The notes beneath the pieces were generated by a model that saw only the letters and a program-made list of their open reading frames with translations, was not told the origin of the DNA and did not search any database. The translations under genes were made by a program, and so were the position numbers. A DNA stretch of 64,000 nt from Thalassospira profundimaris. GTDB lineage: Bacteria; Pseudomonadota; Alphaproteobacteria; Rhodospirillales; Thalassospiraceae. The stretch lies in assembly GCF_003326675.1 (NCBI RefSeq), contig NZ_JPWF01000001.1, positions 62,001 to 126,000 of the forward strand, read 5' to 3'. Below are positions 8,853 to 18,051 of this stretch, piece by piece. Every line of letters begins with the position of its first letter. The stretch's first letter is position 1.

Positions 8853-9377
8853 ATGGATCTTAGCAAGATTGCCGTCGGCAAAGATGTTCCGTGGGACGTA
8901 AATGTCGTCATCGAAATTCCGCAGGGCGGACCGGTCAAGTACGAAGTAGACAAGGACTCCGGTGCAGTCTTTGTTGACCGCTTCCTGCATACCTCGATGT
9001 ATTACCCGGTCAATTACGGCTTCATCCCCAACACCCTTGGCGAAGATGGCGACCCGGTTGATGCGATGGTCATGTTCCGCGAGCCGGTCGTTGCCGGTTC
9101 GGTTATCCGTGCACGTCCGATCGGTGTTCTGATCATGGAAGACGAAGCCGGTCAGGACGAAAAACTGATCTGCGTTCCGCACGACAAGATCGATCCGTAC
9201 TACACCGACATCAAATCGCATGAAGACCTGCCGCAGATTCTGCGTGACCAGATCCAGCATTTCTTCGAGCGTTATAAAGATCTCGAAAAAGGCAAATGGG
9301 TAAAGGTCACCGGTTGGGAAGGCGCTGAGAAAGCCGCCAGCCTGATCGAAGAAGGCGTTGCCCGCCTCGCCAAGTAA
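8853..9377 (+). CDS. ppa: Inorganic pyrophosphatase, family I
   Basis: Hydrolyses pyrophosphate to two phosphates and so pulls biosynthetic reactions forward. The 174-residue protein matches the bacterial hexameric type: [32 protein letters not shown], the signature DGDPVDAMV with its metal-binding Asp residues, and [16 protein letters not shown]. It is monocistronic, followed by a very strong terminator. A GTCCCGG/CCGGGAC hairpin lies in its leader at 8802-8818; no function is assigned. Confidence 0.97.
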   Translation: MDLSKIAVGKDVPWDVNVVIEIPQGGPVKYEVDKDSGAVFVDRFLHTSMYYPVNYGFIPNTLGEDGDPVDAMVMFREPVVAGSVIRARPIGVLIMEDEAGQDEKLICVPHDKIDPYYTDIKSHEDLPQILRDQIQHFFERYKDLEKGKWVKVTGWEGAEKAASLIEEGVARLAK

Positions 9378-9420
9378 ATCTGGCACCGTAATCGGCCGCG
9401 TCCGGTTACACTGATTTTTC

Positions 9421-9457
9421 ACAACGCCCTGTCATTCCGACAGGGCGTTGTTTTTTT
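9421..9457 (+). terminator. Intrinsic terminator after ppa
   Basis: Perfect 13-bp stem (9421-9433 with 9439-9451), loop ATTCC, followed by seven T residues. Confidence 0.95.
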
Positions 9458-9525
9458 GACTTTCGGGCAAAATAGCCGACAATAAAACAATGCTTGGGCC
9501 ATCACACCGTCGCGGGAGTCGATCC

Positions 9526-10074
9526 GTGCCCACCAGAAACAACCCGCTTACCGGTATCCTTGAAATCATCAGCGCCGACATTACGACGCTTGATACCGAC
9601 GCCATCGTAAATGCCGCCAATGTGCAATTGCGTCCCGGCGGCGGGGTTTGTGGTGCCATTCACGGCGCTGCAGGACCGGAACTTGCACTTGCCTGTCAGC
9701 CGCTTGCCCCCTGCCCGGCTGGAGAAGCGCGTATCACACCAGGCTTTGGCCTGCGCGCACGCTATGTCATTCACACGGTTGGCCCAGTCTGGCAGGGTGG
9801 CACAAATAACGAAGCGGAAATGCTTGCCGCCTGTTATCGAAATTCCATCACCCTTGCCCAAAACAACAATCTGAACTCCATCGCCTTCCCGGCAATCTCG
9901 ACCGGCATTTTTGGTTACCCCGAAGATCAGGCCGCCGGGATTGCGATTGCAACCATTGCCGATATGGCCGCCCGGTTTGATGCAATGCCACAAATTTACC
10001 TTTGTTGTTTTTCACCCTCTATGCGCAGCTATCTTGAAGAAGCTCTGCATAAAGCATGCAAAGGCACCAACTGA
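9526..10074 (+). CDS. Macrodomain protein (ADP-ribose-binding, OAADPr-deacetylase-like)
   Basis: A single macrodomain of about 182 residues that should bind ADP-ribose or O-acetyl-ADP-ribose. It shows DAIVNAANVQLRPGGGVCGA, RARYVIHTVGPVW and AFPAISTGIFGYPEDQAA, the YmdB/MacroD layout. The catalytic Asp of YmdB-type enzymes (the D of GGGGVDGAIH) is Cys here (residue 42 from the GTG start). Start: GTG 9526 has GGGAG at seven-base spacing; ATG 9490 has none. The next gene begins on the base after the stop, so the two are co-transcribed. Confidence 0.87.
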   Translation: MPTRNNPLTGILEIISADITTLDTDAIVNAANVQLRPGGGVCGAIHGAAGPELALACQPLAPCPAGEARITPGFGLRARYVIHTVGPVWQGGTNNEAEMLAACYRNSITLAQNNNLNSIAFPAISTGIFGYPEDQAAGIAIATIADMAARFDAMPQIYLCCFSPSMRSYLEEALHKACKGTN

Positions 10075-10617
10075 ATGCGCAGTGACACTATCGTACCGTC
10101 GACCACCCAACCGCTCGAGATTTGCGTTTCCGCGGATGGAAAACTGCATGTCGGCGACCGGGAATTTCGCTGTGCGCTTGGGGTTAATGGCATCATTGAT
10201 GCCAATGACAAGTGCGAGGGTGACGGCAAGACACCTGCGGGGCGCTGGAAGCTTCGCTATGTGATGTATCGGTCCGATCGCAGGCCCAGCCCCAAAACCA
10301 GACTGCCGGTCACAACCATTTCGTTCTCTGATGGCTGGTGCGACGATCCACGCCATCCGTCCTATAACTGCCCGGTCAGATTGCCTTTTGATGCCAGCCA
10401 CGAAAAACTTTGGCGGGATGACGGGATCTATAACATTGTTGTCGTACTTGGCCACAATGATGCGCCGCCGGTCCCGGGCAAAGGTTCGGCAATCTTCATG
10501 CATATTGCCCGCCCCGACTATCGCGGGACCGAAGGATGCATTGCCTTATCCGAGCCCGATCTGGAAACCCTTCTGGGTTTGGCGCAAAATGAAACCTTCA
10601 TCCGCATCACTCAGTGA
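10075..10617 (+). CDS. L,D-transpeptidase (YkuD-fold) family protein
   Basis: A 180-residue YkuD-fold protein. EGDGKTPAGRW lines the usual substrate cleft, and the catalytic motif is FMHIARPDYRGTEGCIAL with His143 and nucleophile Cys155. Family members crosslink meso-diaminopimelate residues in peptidoglycan or attach proteins to it. There is no signal peptide or membrane segment, which is common in this alphaproteobacterial subgroup but leaves export unexplained. The ATG directly abuts the macrodomain stop. Substrate not determinable from sequence. Confidence 0.86.
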   Translation: MRSDTIVPSTTQPLEICVSADGKLHVGDREFRCALGVNGIIDANDKCEGDGKTPAGRWKLRYVMYRSDRRPSPKTRLPVTTISFSDGWCDDPRHPSYNCPVRLPFDASHEKLWRDDGIYNIVVVLGHNDAPPVPGKGSAIFMHIARPDYRGTEGCIALSEPDLETLLGLAQNETFIRITQ

Positions 10618-10686
10618 AATCATGCACTTGCCGTTTGGGCACCGACACCCTAGGTTCAAGTGCTGAATTAATTCACAGGACAAGTC

Positions 10687-11661
10687 ATGATTGAAGACGA
10701 TTATCTGTATAAAAAAGGTGGAATTTCGGGTTTTGGGTCGCGTCTGAAACGGGTTTTCGGATCGCGTAAATTCTGGATTCGCAGCCTTGCCGTAATCGTC
10801 CTGATCGCCGTGATCTATTATCCGGCGGGCATGGCACTTGTGCATCGCATTGATGATAATCCCGACTTTACCGGCAATTATCATGGCGGCAGCCACGCGG
10901 TCAGCACCGCAGCCGGTCTCATTGACCGCGAGGTTAATCAGAACCGTTGGACCGCCAACGATCCGTTCTTCCTGCCAAGTGCGGCACTCGACAATATGCC
11001 GAACTTCCAGACCGGCATCATTTATGCCCTGTCGCGTTTCTCTATCGAATTGTCTGATCAGATCGGCCGGACCCGTGGTTCCAGCCAGGTTGACCCCGAT
11101 CTTGATGATGCTGCCGGTCTGTTGAAATTCCGTGGCGATAAATGGGTATTTGATCCGAGTGTCTCGTTGCTGCCCGGCGTCACATCCGAACAGCAATATC
11201 GTCAGGCCATCCGGGCGCTTGAAAATTACAACAAGCGCCTGACCAACGGCGAAGCCGTATTTGAACGCCGCGCGGACAATCTTCTGGAAACGCTCAACCG
11301 CTTTGCCAATGATCTTGGATCGGCTTCGGCCCTGATTGATGACAAGGTTGATGCACCGTCCCTGTTTGATCGCACCGCCGATGACGTGTTCTATGCGACC
11401 AAGGGGCGCCTTTATGCCTATAGCCTGATCCTGCGCGACCTTGGCACCGACTTCGAACAGGTGATCAACGAACGTCAGGTTGCCCCGGCATGGGCAGAAA
11501 TGATCGGTTCCCTGCAATCAGCCGCCGCGCTTGAGCCACTGGTGGTGGTTAACGGGTCGGCCGACGGGATCATTTTCCCCAACCATTTGGCAGGATTGGG
11601 CTTCTATCTGTTGCGCGCCCGTACCCAGATGCGCGAGATCAGCAATATCCTGCAACGTTAA
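10687..11661 (+). CDS. DUF2333 family membrane-anchored protein
   Basis: A 324-residue protein with a cytoplasmic N-terminus, one membrane helix at about 35-52 (WIRSLAVIVLIAVIYYPAGM) and a large periplasmic domain. HAVSTAAGLIDREVNQNRW and NDPFFLPSAALDNMPNFQTG are the conserved DUF2333 core. No function is established for the family. It follows the L,D-transpeptidase gene by 69 bp, so a cell-envelope role is a reasonable but unproven guess. ATG 10687 is preceded by an ACAGGACA segment. Confidence 0.85.
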   Translation: MIEDDYLYKKGGISGFGSRLKRVFGSRKFWIRSLAVIVLIAVIYYPAGMALVHRIDDNPDFTGNYHGGSHAVSTAAGLIDREVNQNRWTANDPFFLPSAALDNMPNFQTGIIYALSRFSIELSDQIGRTRGSSQVDPDLDDAAGLLKFRGDKWVFDPSVSLLPGVTSEQQYRQAIRALENYNKRLTNGEAVFERRADNLLETLNRFANDLGSASALIDDKVDAPSLFDRTADDVFYATKGRLYAYSLILRDLGTDFEQVINERQVAPAWAEMIGSLQSAAALEPLVVVNGSADGIIFPNHLAGLGFYLLRARTQMREISNILQR

Positions 11662-11825
11662 AAGTCACTTTGATCACATATACGCCTGCGCGGAATACCT
11701 GACTTGCGCGCTGCGACTTGATCTTTTGTGTTTTTTGCCCCATTTAGGGCCTAACCAAATGAAATGCAGATTGTTGAGCGGGCAGCATAAGCCCCGACAA
11801 TCAAGAGTGAGAGGACTAGCCGACC

Positions 11826-12395
11826 ATGTTCATTCAGACCGAACCGACCCCGAACCCGGCGACACTCAAATTCCTGCCGGGCGAAGAAGTGATGGGCCGT
11901 CAGGGCACCGCAAACTTCATCAAGGGTGACGAAACCGTCAAATCACCGCTTGCACGCAAGCTGTTTGAAGTTGATGGCATTGCCGGTGTCTTCCTTGGCG
12001 GTGATTTCATCACCATCACCAAAGATGACTCCAAAGACTGGCAGACCCTGAAGCCGCAGATTCTTGGCGGCATCATGGAACATTACACCTCGGGCCAGCC
12101 GGTTCTGGATCAGAACTCCGATGCGGCCACCGGTGCCAGCACCGCGGCCGAAGGCGACAACGAACTGGTCAGCCAGATCAAGGAACTTCTGGACACCCGT
12201 GTCCGTCCGGCCGTTGCACAGGATGGTGGCGATATCGTCTTCCACAAGTTTGAAGACGGCGTTGTCTATCTCGAAATGCACGGCGCATGTTCGGGCTGCC
12301 CAAGCAGCACCGCGACCCTGAAAATGGGTATCGAAAACATGCTGCGCTATTACGTGCCTGAAGTTCAGGCCGTTGAGCCGGTCATGGCAGACTAG
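11826..12395 (+). CDS. NifU-like Fe-S scaffold/carrier protein (Nfu type)
   Basis: Delivers Fe-S clusters to target enzymes. The 189-residue protein has the N-terminal Nfu scaffold domain (MFIQTEPTPNPATLKFLPG, FLGGDFITITK) and the C-terminal NifU domain with RPAVAQDGGDIVF and the cluster ligands CSGC in GACSGCPSSTATLKMGIENM. A short low-complexity linker (about 100-118) joins them. It is monocistronic between clear boundaries. The name nfuA is avoided because the E. coli protein has a different N-terminal domain. Confidence 0.93.
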   Translation: MFIQTEPTPNPATLKFLPGEEVMGRQGTANFIKGDETVKSPLARKLFEVDGIAGVFLGGDFITITKDDSKDWQTLKPQILGGIMEHYTSGQPVLDQNSDAATGASTAAEGDNELVSQIKELLDTRVRPAVAQDGGDIVFHKFEDGVVYLEMHGACSGCPSSTATLKMGIENMLRYYVPEVQAVEPVMAD

Positions 12396-12467
12396 GGACC
12401 TTTCGGTCCCGTCAGCCCCTGATCCCCTCACAGACCCCGATCTTTCGAGTCGTGAAAAAAATCTTAA

Positions 12468-12508
12468 GCCCGGCGCAAACTTTTGCCTGCGCCGGGCGTT
12501 GTTATTTT
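12468..12508 (+). terminator. Intrinsic terminator after the nfu gene
   Basis: Ten-bp stem GCCCGGCGCA/TGCGCCGGGC (12468-12477 with 12488-12497) followed by GTTGTTATTTT. Confidence 0.85.
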
Positions 12509-12649
12509 GCGCAAAACGAAAAGGTTTGCGCGGTGTTTTCAACCCTTGGAAATATTGCCCGTTGCGATCCATGGCTGCGGCAGGCATAGATAACGTCCTT
12601 TTGGGGCGGACAGTGAATCAACAATGATTCAGATCCTGGAGAGAGAGTA

Positions 12650-13648
12650 ATGGCTAGCGCAAAAGCAGGAAATTACCGGAAAGTTGCGCTTGCTTCGGTC
12701 ACCGGAGCAATCGGATTACTGTATTTTGGCATTATTTCCGGAATTGATGTTTCGCCCAAACCGGTTGGATTGGGTACGGAAATCATTCCTGAAACCGTTG
12801 AAAACACGGACGGTACTGTTCCTAAAAAGCCAAAACCTGTCTATCGGCGCGGCCCGGAAGTGGCTGCACTGAACCAGTATTTCAAAAGCATCGGTTATGA
12901 TCTGAGCGACGTTACCGAAGTCCCGCGCGTTTATATCAAACGTGTTCCCAAGGGGCTTGGCGAACTGGCGTCGGTCGATGAACGCAAGATGCTTTTCCTG
13001 CGCATCATGTTGCCGCTCGCCATGCGCGTAAACGAAGAAATCATCACCCGTCGCGACCGTCTGATGGCCATTCAGGCCAAGGGCATTTCCGGGACCCCGG
13101 TCAGTGCCGCGGATCAGCAATGGGTTGAACAGCTGATGAAACGCTATCGCGTAACCGATGGCGGGATGACGGCCCTGCTTGAACGGATCGATGTTATTCC
13201 GGCCTCGCTTATTCTGGCGCAATCCGCAGAAGAAAGTGGCTGGGGCACATCGCGCTTTGTGCGCACCGGAAACGCCCTGTTTGGTCAATGGGCCTGGGGT
13301 GACGATGAGGGCATCGTTCCCGAAGATCGCGAAGAAGGCAAAACCCACGTCATCAAGGCATTTGGCAGCCTGATGGACAGTGTGCGGGCCTATGCGCGCA
13401 ACATCAATTCCCATCCGGCCTATCAGGATTTGCGTCAGCGCCGTGCAAGCATGCGCACCGAGGGTCAGCTTATCAATGGCTGGGACCTTGCCGAGACCCT
13501 GACCAAATATTCCGAACGCGGCCCGGAATATGTCGACAGTCTGCATGCCATCATGCGGGCCAATGGCCTGAACGAGCTTGATGGCCTGACCTTTGCAATT
13601 GGCGACGTACCGCCCCCGCCACAGGTTCTGGCATCGCTGGAAGACTGA
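12650..13648 (+). CDS. Bax-like glucosaminidase-domain protein
   Basis: A 332-residue membrane-anchored protein with one N-terminal hydrophobic helix (about 10-30) and a C-terminal FlgJ/Bax-type glucosaminidase domain. Visible motifs are PASLILAQSAEESGWGTSRF (putative catalytic Glu), ALFGQWAW and YARNINSHPAYQDLRQRR. It likely cleaves peptidoglycan glycan strands in the periplasm. The start has GGAGAGAG just upstream. A bidirectional terminator follows. Confidence 0.88.
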   Translation: MASAKAGNYRKVALASVTGAIGLLYFGIISGIDVSPKPVGLGTEIIPETVENTDGTVPKKPKPVYRRGPEVAALNQYFKSIGYDLSDVTEVPRVYIKRVPKGLGELASVDERKMLFLRIMLPLAMRVNEEIITRRDRLMAIQAKGISGTPVSAADQQWVEQLMKRYRVTDGGMTALLERIDVIPASLILAQSAEESGWGTSRFVRTGNALFGQWAWGDDEGIVPEDREEGKTHVIKAFGSLMDSVRAYARNINSHPAYQDLRQRRASMRTEGQLINGWDLAETLTKYSERGPEYVDSLHAIMRANGLNELDGLTFAIGDVPPPPQVLASLED

Positions 13649-13674
13649 TCAGGATCACGAATATCCGCACACGC

Positions 13675-13705
13675 AAAAAAAAGGGACCCGTTGGGTCCCT
13701 TTTTC
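13675..13705. terminator. Bidirectional terminator between convergent genes
   Basis: Nine-bp stem AAGGGACCC/GGGTCCCTT with loop GTT. Runs of A before and T after it give a T tract in both directions. It serves the glucosaminidase gene (plus) and the lipoprotein gene (minus). Confidence 0.9.
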
Positions 13706-13760
13706 ATTCAAAGAAGATGATCTCGCCTTTACCGTCAGCTTCCGGTTCACAGCCCGGGAT

Positions 13761-14219
13761 TTAATGATCGCCGCGATAAATCCAGCCTTTTTCAGATTTC
13801 AGCAGCCTGATTTCATTTTCCATGGCGCGGCGGTCACCGGCCTTGAAGTCACCTTCCTTCATTGCCAGCATTTTGGTTTTGACCAGATCAATTGCGTCAC
13901 TGACCGTATTGCCAACATCATCCATGGTGCCGGCCGCCTTGCCCTTTTCCGTCACATCATCGGCAAAATCGGCAATCGAGCGATCAAACACCAGATCATA
14001 GCGCACCATGACAATCACTTCGTCATCGCCCTTGGCAATGCTGTTGGTCTTGGTGACATTTTCGACATGCCCGACCTTAGCATAGGGATCGTCACGGAAA
14101 CGTTCGATCACGGCGGTGGTGATTTCATCGGCACTCGGCCCACTTGCCTCTTCATCCTGGCACGCAGCAAGGAGCGGGAAGAACATAAAAACAGCGAGAA
14201 ATCGGGTCAACTGGCCCAT
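13761..14219 (-). CDS. Small putative lipoprotein, function unknown
   Basis: A 152-residue protein with a lipoprotein signal peptide: hydrophobic segment about residues 5-18, then lipobox LLAAC with lipidation at Cys20. The mature part is acidic and has a folded-looking core (VIVMVRYDLVFDRSIADFADDV). The end, LLKSEKGWIYRGDH, looks like the close of a small alpha/beta domain. I do not recognise the family. AGGAAAGA precedes the ATG. It ends at the terminator shared with the convergent glucosaminidase gene. Confidence 0.75.
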   Translation of the reverse strand: MGQLTRFLAVFMFFPLLAACQDEEASGPSADEITTAVIERFRDDPYAKVGHVENVTKTNSIAKGDDEVIVMVRYDLVFDRSIADFADDVTEKGKAAGTMDDVGNTVSDAIDLVKTKMLAMKEGDFKAGDRRAMENEIRLLKSEKGWIYRGDH

Positions 14220-14468
14220 AGGGTCTTTCCTATATTCTTTGCGTTAAAAGCATAACATACCGGTGCTATGACCTGATCATGTGGCAGAAATCGGGTCAGT
14301 ATACCATCGGCTTTATATGGTATCTGAAATGCCGCCCTCCAATTGCCCTGATGAATGACAAAACTGTCATTTGGAAAGCCAGATTTCCACCTCTGAAACA
14401 GACTATATTTGGTCCAATTCATCCTTTATGAATCAAGGCCCTAAGAATGCAGCACCCGGATTGGCATT

Positions 14469-15674
14469 GTGAAATTTGATCTGATTATCGCCCTTGCAAC
14501 CGTTAGCGTTGCCATTGTTCTGTCCATGCGATCTGTGGCCCGTTTCGCACTTTGGCGGGCAGTTGTCACACCGCTGGCCTCCATCATTGGCAGCGGTTTT
14601 TTGCTTTTGGGCCCGATCCTGAATATCGGATATGGCGGCTATGCCCCGCTGATCATGCTGGTGCTGTGCCTGGCGGCCTTTCTGTTTGGCGGTGTCATCC
14701 GCTTCAATATCGCGGCAGGCGAGAAATCCGTCCAAAACGGTGATTACGGCCGGGCTGCCATCCGGATTGAAACGATCGCATCCTGGACACTGGCCTTTGC
14801 CTATATCATTTCGGTTTCCTATTACCTCAATCTTCTGGGGGCCTTTGCGCTTAGTCTGACGCCGTTCAATTCCGGGTTTGATGCCAAACTCCTGACCACC
14901 GGGGTTTTCATCATCATTGTTCTGGTCGGCTGGTCCCGCGGGTTCAAAAGCCTTGAGAAGATGGAATATGTTTCGGTCAGTCTGAAACTGGCGATCATAG
15001 CCGGGCTGCTGGTTGGATTGATGGGCCATTTCGGACATCAGGCACTTAATGATGGCCTGATCTTCAACCCGCAAAAGGTCAGCGGATGGTCCGCCATAAC
15101 ACTGGCATTCGGGCTTTTGATCACGGTTCAGGGCTTCGAAACATCGCGCTATCTCGGATCGGAATATGATGCCAAGACGCGGATCAAATCCATGCGCCTT
15201 GCCCAGTGGCTATCGACTGCGATCTATCTGGTCTACATCCTTCTGATTTCCTATGTCTTTCGACCTGATCAGATGTCGTCATCAGAAACCGGCATCATCA
15301 ACATGATGCAGATCGTTGCCCCCATTCTGCCCTTCTTGCTGGTGGCTGCGGCACTGGCATCACAATTCAGTGCCGCTGTTGCCGATACAAGCGGTTCGGG
15401 CGGGCTGTTTTCCGAATTGTCGCGCAACAGGATCAGTGAACGGCATGCCTATCTGCTGCTTGCCATCATCGGCATTGCCCTGACCTGGTCGGCCGATATC
15501 TATGCCATCGTCAGTTATGCGTCGCGCTGCTTTGCCATCTATTATGGATTACAGGCCGCACTTGGTGCGGTTATTGCCACCAAACGCGATGCAGGCGGTC
15601 TTCGGGTCGGGTTTTACGCCGCACTGGCAGTGTTTGGCGCGATCATCGCGATCTTTGGGCAGCCTGTCGAATAA
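14469..15674 (+). CDS. Polytopic membrane protein, APC-superfamily permease-like
   Basis: A 401-residue inner-membrane protein with about eleven hydrophobic helices and little soluble sequence. The segment LASIIGSGFLLLGPI resembles the broken first helix of APC-type amino-acid permeases, and GFETSRYLGSEYDAKTRIKSMRLA resembles their loop after helix 6. Substrate unknown. The GTG start lacks an obvious ribosome site, so the exact N-terminus is uncertain. It is convergent with maeB. I rate APC membership as likely rather than certain. Confidence 0.72.
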   Translation: MKFDLIIALATVSVAIVLSMRSVARFALWRAVVTPLASIIGSGFLLLGPILNIGYGGYAPLIMLVLCLAAFLFGGVIRFNIAAGEKSVQNGDYGRAAIRIETIASWTLAFAYIISVSYYLNLLGAFALSLTPFNSGFDAKLLTTGVFIIIVLVGWSRGFKSLEKMEYVSVSLKLAIIAGLLVGLMGHFGHQALNDGLIFNPQKVSGWSAITLAFGLLITVQGFETSRYLGSEYDAKTRIKSMRLAQWLSTAIYLVYILLISYVFRPDQMSSSETGIINMMQIVAPILPFLLVAAALASQFSAAVADTSGSGGLFSELSRNRISERHAYLLLAIIGIALTWSADIYAIVSYASRCFAIYYGLQAALGAVIATKRDAGGLRVGFYAALAVFGAIIAIFGQPVE

Positions 15675-15714
15675 ACGCAATTCGCCCGTTTTCGGCAATG
15701 ATCCCCTCACAAAC

Positions 15715-15747
15715 AAAAATGGCGGAGCCTGTTACCAGCTCCGCCAT
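15715..15747 (-). terminator. Intrinsic terminator after maeB
   Basis: Ten-bp stem ATGGCGGAGC/GCTCCGCCAT (15719-15728 with 15738-15747). On the minus strand it is followed by TTTTTG. It may also stop the convergent permease transcript. Confidence 0.85.
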
Positions 15748-15783
15748 CTTCAATTCAGATCAGATCAAACGCTTTGACCCGAC

Positions 15784-18051
15784 TTAACCGTGTTCTGCCT
15801 CGTGGGCAGCAAGAGCAGCCAGGTTGACCAGATCGTTCACGGTCGAGCCCATCTGCGCGATCTGGGCCGGTTTTTCCAGGCCAATCATGACCGGACCAAC
15901 CACCGTGCCACCGCCAAGCTTGTCAAGCAGCTTGGACGCGGTGGTCGCCGCATGAAGGGCCGGCATCACCAGAACGTTGGCCGGGCCGGACAGACGGCAG
16001 AACGGATAAAGTTTCAGCAAGGATGTATCAAGTGCGACATCAACGGCCATATCGCCGTCGAATTCGAAATCGACATTGCTGCGTTCAAGGATACCCACCG
16101 CTTCGCGGATACGGTCGGTATCTGCGCTATAGGGGTTGCCAAAGGTCGAATGCGAAACCATCGCCACACGCGGCTCGTGACCAAGCTGACGGGCCTTTTC
16201 GGCCGCCTGAATGGCGATCTCGGCCAGTTCTTCGGCATTGGGTAGGTTATGCACACGGGTATCGGCGATAAACACCGTACGCCCCTTGGTAATCGCAATC
16301 GAAAGACCCATCGGGATTTCGCCCGGCTTGGCATCAATCACGCCAGCCACATCGGTAAAGCTGCGATTGAAGTTACGGGTCAGGCCCGTGATCAGACCAT
16401 CTGCATGACCCTTTGCCACCATGACAGATGCAAAGACGTTACGCTTCTGATTGACCATGCGCTGGCAATCACGCCACAGATATCCTTTACGCTGCAGGCG
16501 TCCATACAGGAATTCTGCATATTCCGTATTGTGCTTGGACAGCGCTGCGTTGCTGATCTCGACACCATCGAGGCTTTCGATACCAAGCTTCTTGGCACTT
16601 TCATGAATACGGTCTTCGCGGCCGATCAGGATCGGCGTGCCATAACCGGAGTTGCGATACGCAACGGCTGCACGGATCACGGTTTCTTCTTCGCCCTCGG
16701 CAAAGGCGATCCGTTTCGGATGCGCACGAACGTAATCGGAAATCAGCTGAAGATGCGCTGCGGTCGGATCAAGGCGCCCGCGCAGCTGGTTTTCATATTC
16801 GTCCATATCAATGATCGGACGACGGGCAACACCACTATCCATTGCGGCCTGTGCCACGGCCTTGGGCACAGCAATGATCAAGCGCGGATCAAACGGTGCC
16901 GGGATGATGTATTCCGGGCCATATTGCAAACGGCGACCCGAATAGGCAGCCGCCACTTCATCCGGCACATCTTCACGTGCAAGCGATGCCACCGCATGGG
17001 CGGCTGCAATTTTCATTTCCTCGTTGATCGTTGATGCCTGGACATCAAGCGCACCACGGAAAATGTAAGGGAAGCCAAGCACGTTGTTGATCTGGTTCGG
17101 ATAATCCGAACGCCCGGTCGCGCAAATCGCATCATCGCGAATTTCGGCAACTTCTTCCGGGCTGATTTCCGGGTCCGGGTTGGCCATCGCAAAGATGATC
17201 GGCTGCTTGGCCATGCTCTGGACCATTTTCGGGGTCACTGCACCTTTGACCGACAGACCAAAGAACGCATCGGCACCGTTCATGGCTTCTTCAAGGGTGC
17301 GGGCATCGGTATCGGCGGCATGGGCCGATTTCCACTGGTTCATGCCATCTTCACGGCCCTTGTAGATCACCCCGCGCGAGTCACACATGATGACATTATC
17401 GGGCGATACACCCATGCTTTTGACCAATTCCGAGCAGGCAATTGCCGCCGCACCGGCACCATTGATCACCAGCTTGATGTCTTTCAGCTTGCGCCCGGTC
17501 AGGTCGCAGGCATTGATCAGGCCCGATGCCGCAATGATTGCCGTGCCATGCTGGTCATCATGGAAAACCGGAATATCCATGATTTCGCGCAGGCGCTGCT
17601 CGATGATGAAGCATTCCGGTGCCTTGATGTCTTCAAGGTTAATGCCGCCAAACGATGCGCCAAGGAAACGCACGCAATTGACGAATTCATCGACATCTTC
17701 GGTCGAAACTTCAAGGTCAAAGCCGTCAACATCGGCAAAACGTTTGAAAAGGACGGCCTTGCCTTCCATTACCGGCTTGGAGGCCAAAGCCCCAAGATTG
17801 CCAAGACCCAGAACGGCCGTACCGTTGGAAATAACAGCAACGATATTGCCCTTCGAGGTGTAGTCATAAGCGGTGGCAGGATTCTTGGCGATTTCAAGAC
17901 ACGGCACCGCAACACCCGGCGAATAAGCCAGGGAAAGGTCGCGCTGGGTGGTCAGCGGCTTGGATGCGGTGATTTCGATTTTGCCCGGGCGGCCGCTGGA
18001 ATGAAACAGCAGCGCTTCGCGGTCACGAACCTTGATTTCTTTATCTGACAT
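15784..18051 (-). CDS. maeB: NADP-dependent malic enzyme with phosphotransacetylase-like C-terminal domain
   Basis: Oxidatively decarboxylates malate to pyruvate, supplying NADPH and pyruvate for growth on organic acids. The 755-residue protein has the malic N-terminal domain (PLTTQRDLSLAYSPGVA, TYR/LYS catalytic region around SKGNIVAVISNGTAVLGLG), the NAD(P)-binding domain (LVINGAGAAAIACSELV) and a C-terminal PTA-like domain from about residue 430 (LSGPANVLVMPALHAATTA). That three-part architecture defines MaeB; the PTA part is regulatory in known members. Start: MSDKEIKVRDREALLFHSSG matches family N-termini. The longer in-frame reading to 18285 has no support. Confidence 0.95.
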   Translation of the reverse strand: MSDKEIKVRDREALLFHSSGRPGKIEITASKPLTTQRDLSLAYSPGVAVPCLEIAKNPATAYDYTSKGNIVAVISNGTAVLGLGNLGALASKPVMEGKAVLFKRFADVDGFDLEVSTEDVDEFVNCVRFLGASFGGINLEDIKAPECFIIEQRLREIMDIPVFHDDQHGTAIIAASGLINACDLTGRKLKDIKLVINGAGAAAIACSELVKSMGVSPDNVIMCDSRGVIYKGREDGMNQWKSAHAADTDARTLEEAMNGADAFFGLSVKGAVTPKMVQSMAKQPIIFAMANPDPEISPEEVAEIRDDAICATGRSDYPNQINNVLGFPYIFRGALDVQASTINEEMKIAAAHAVASLAREDVPDEVAAAYSGRRLQYGPEYIIPAPFDPRLIIAVPKAVAQAAMDSGVARRPIIDMDEYENQLRGRLDPTAAHLQLISDYVRAHPKRIAFAEGEEETVIRAAVAYRNSGYGTPILIGREDRIHESAKKLGIESLDGVEISNAALSKHNTEYAEFLYGRLQRKGYLWRDCQRMVNQKRNVFASVMVAKGHADGLITGLTRNFNRSFTDVAGVIDAKPGEIPMGLSIAITKGRTVFIADTRVHNLPNAEELAEIAIQAAEKARQLGHEPRVAMVSHSTFGNPYSADTDRIREAVGILERSNVDFEFDGDMAVDVALDTSLLKLYPFCRLSGPANVLVMPALHAATTASKLLDKLGGGTVVGPVMIGLEKPAQIAQMGSTVNDLVNLAALAAHEAEHG

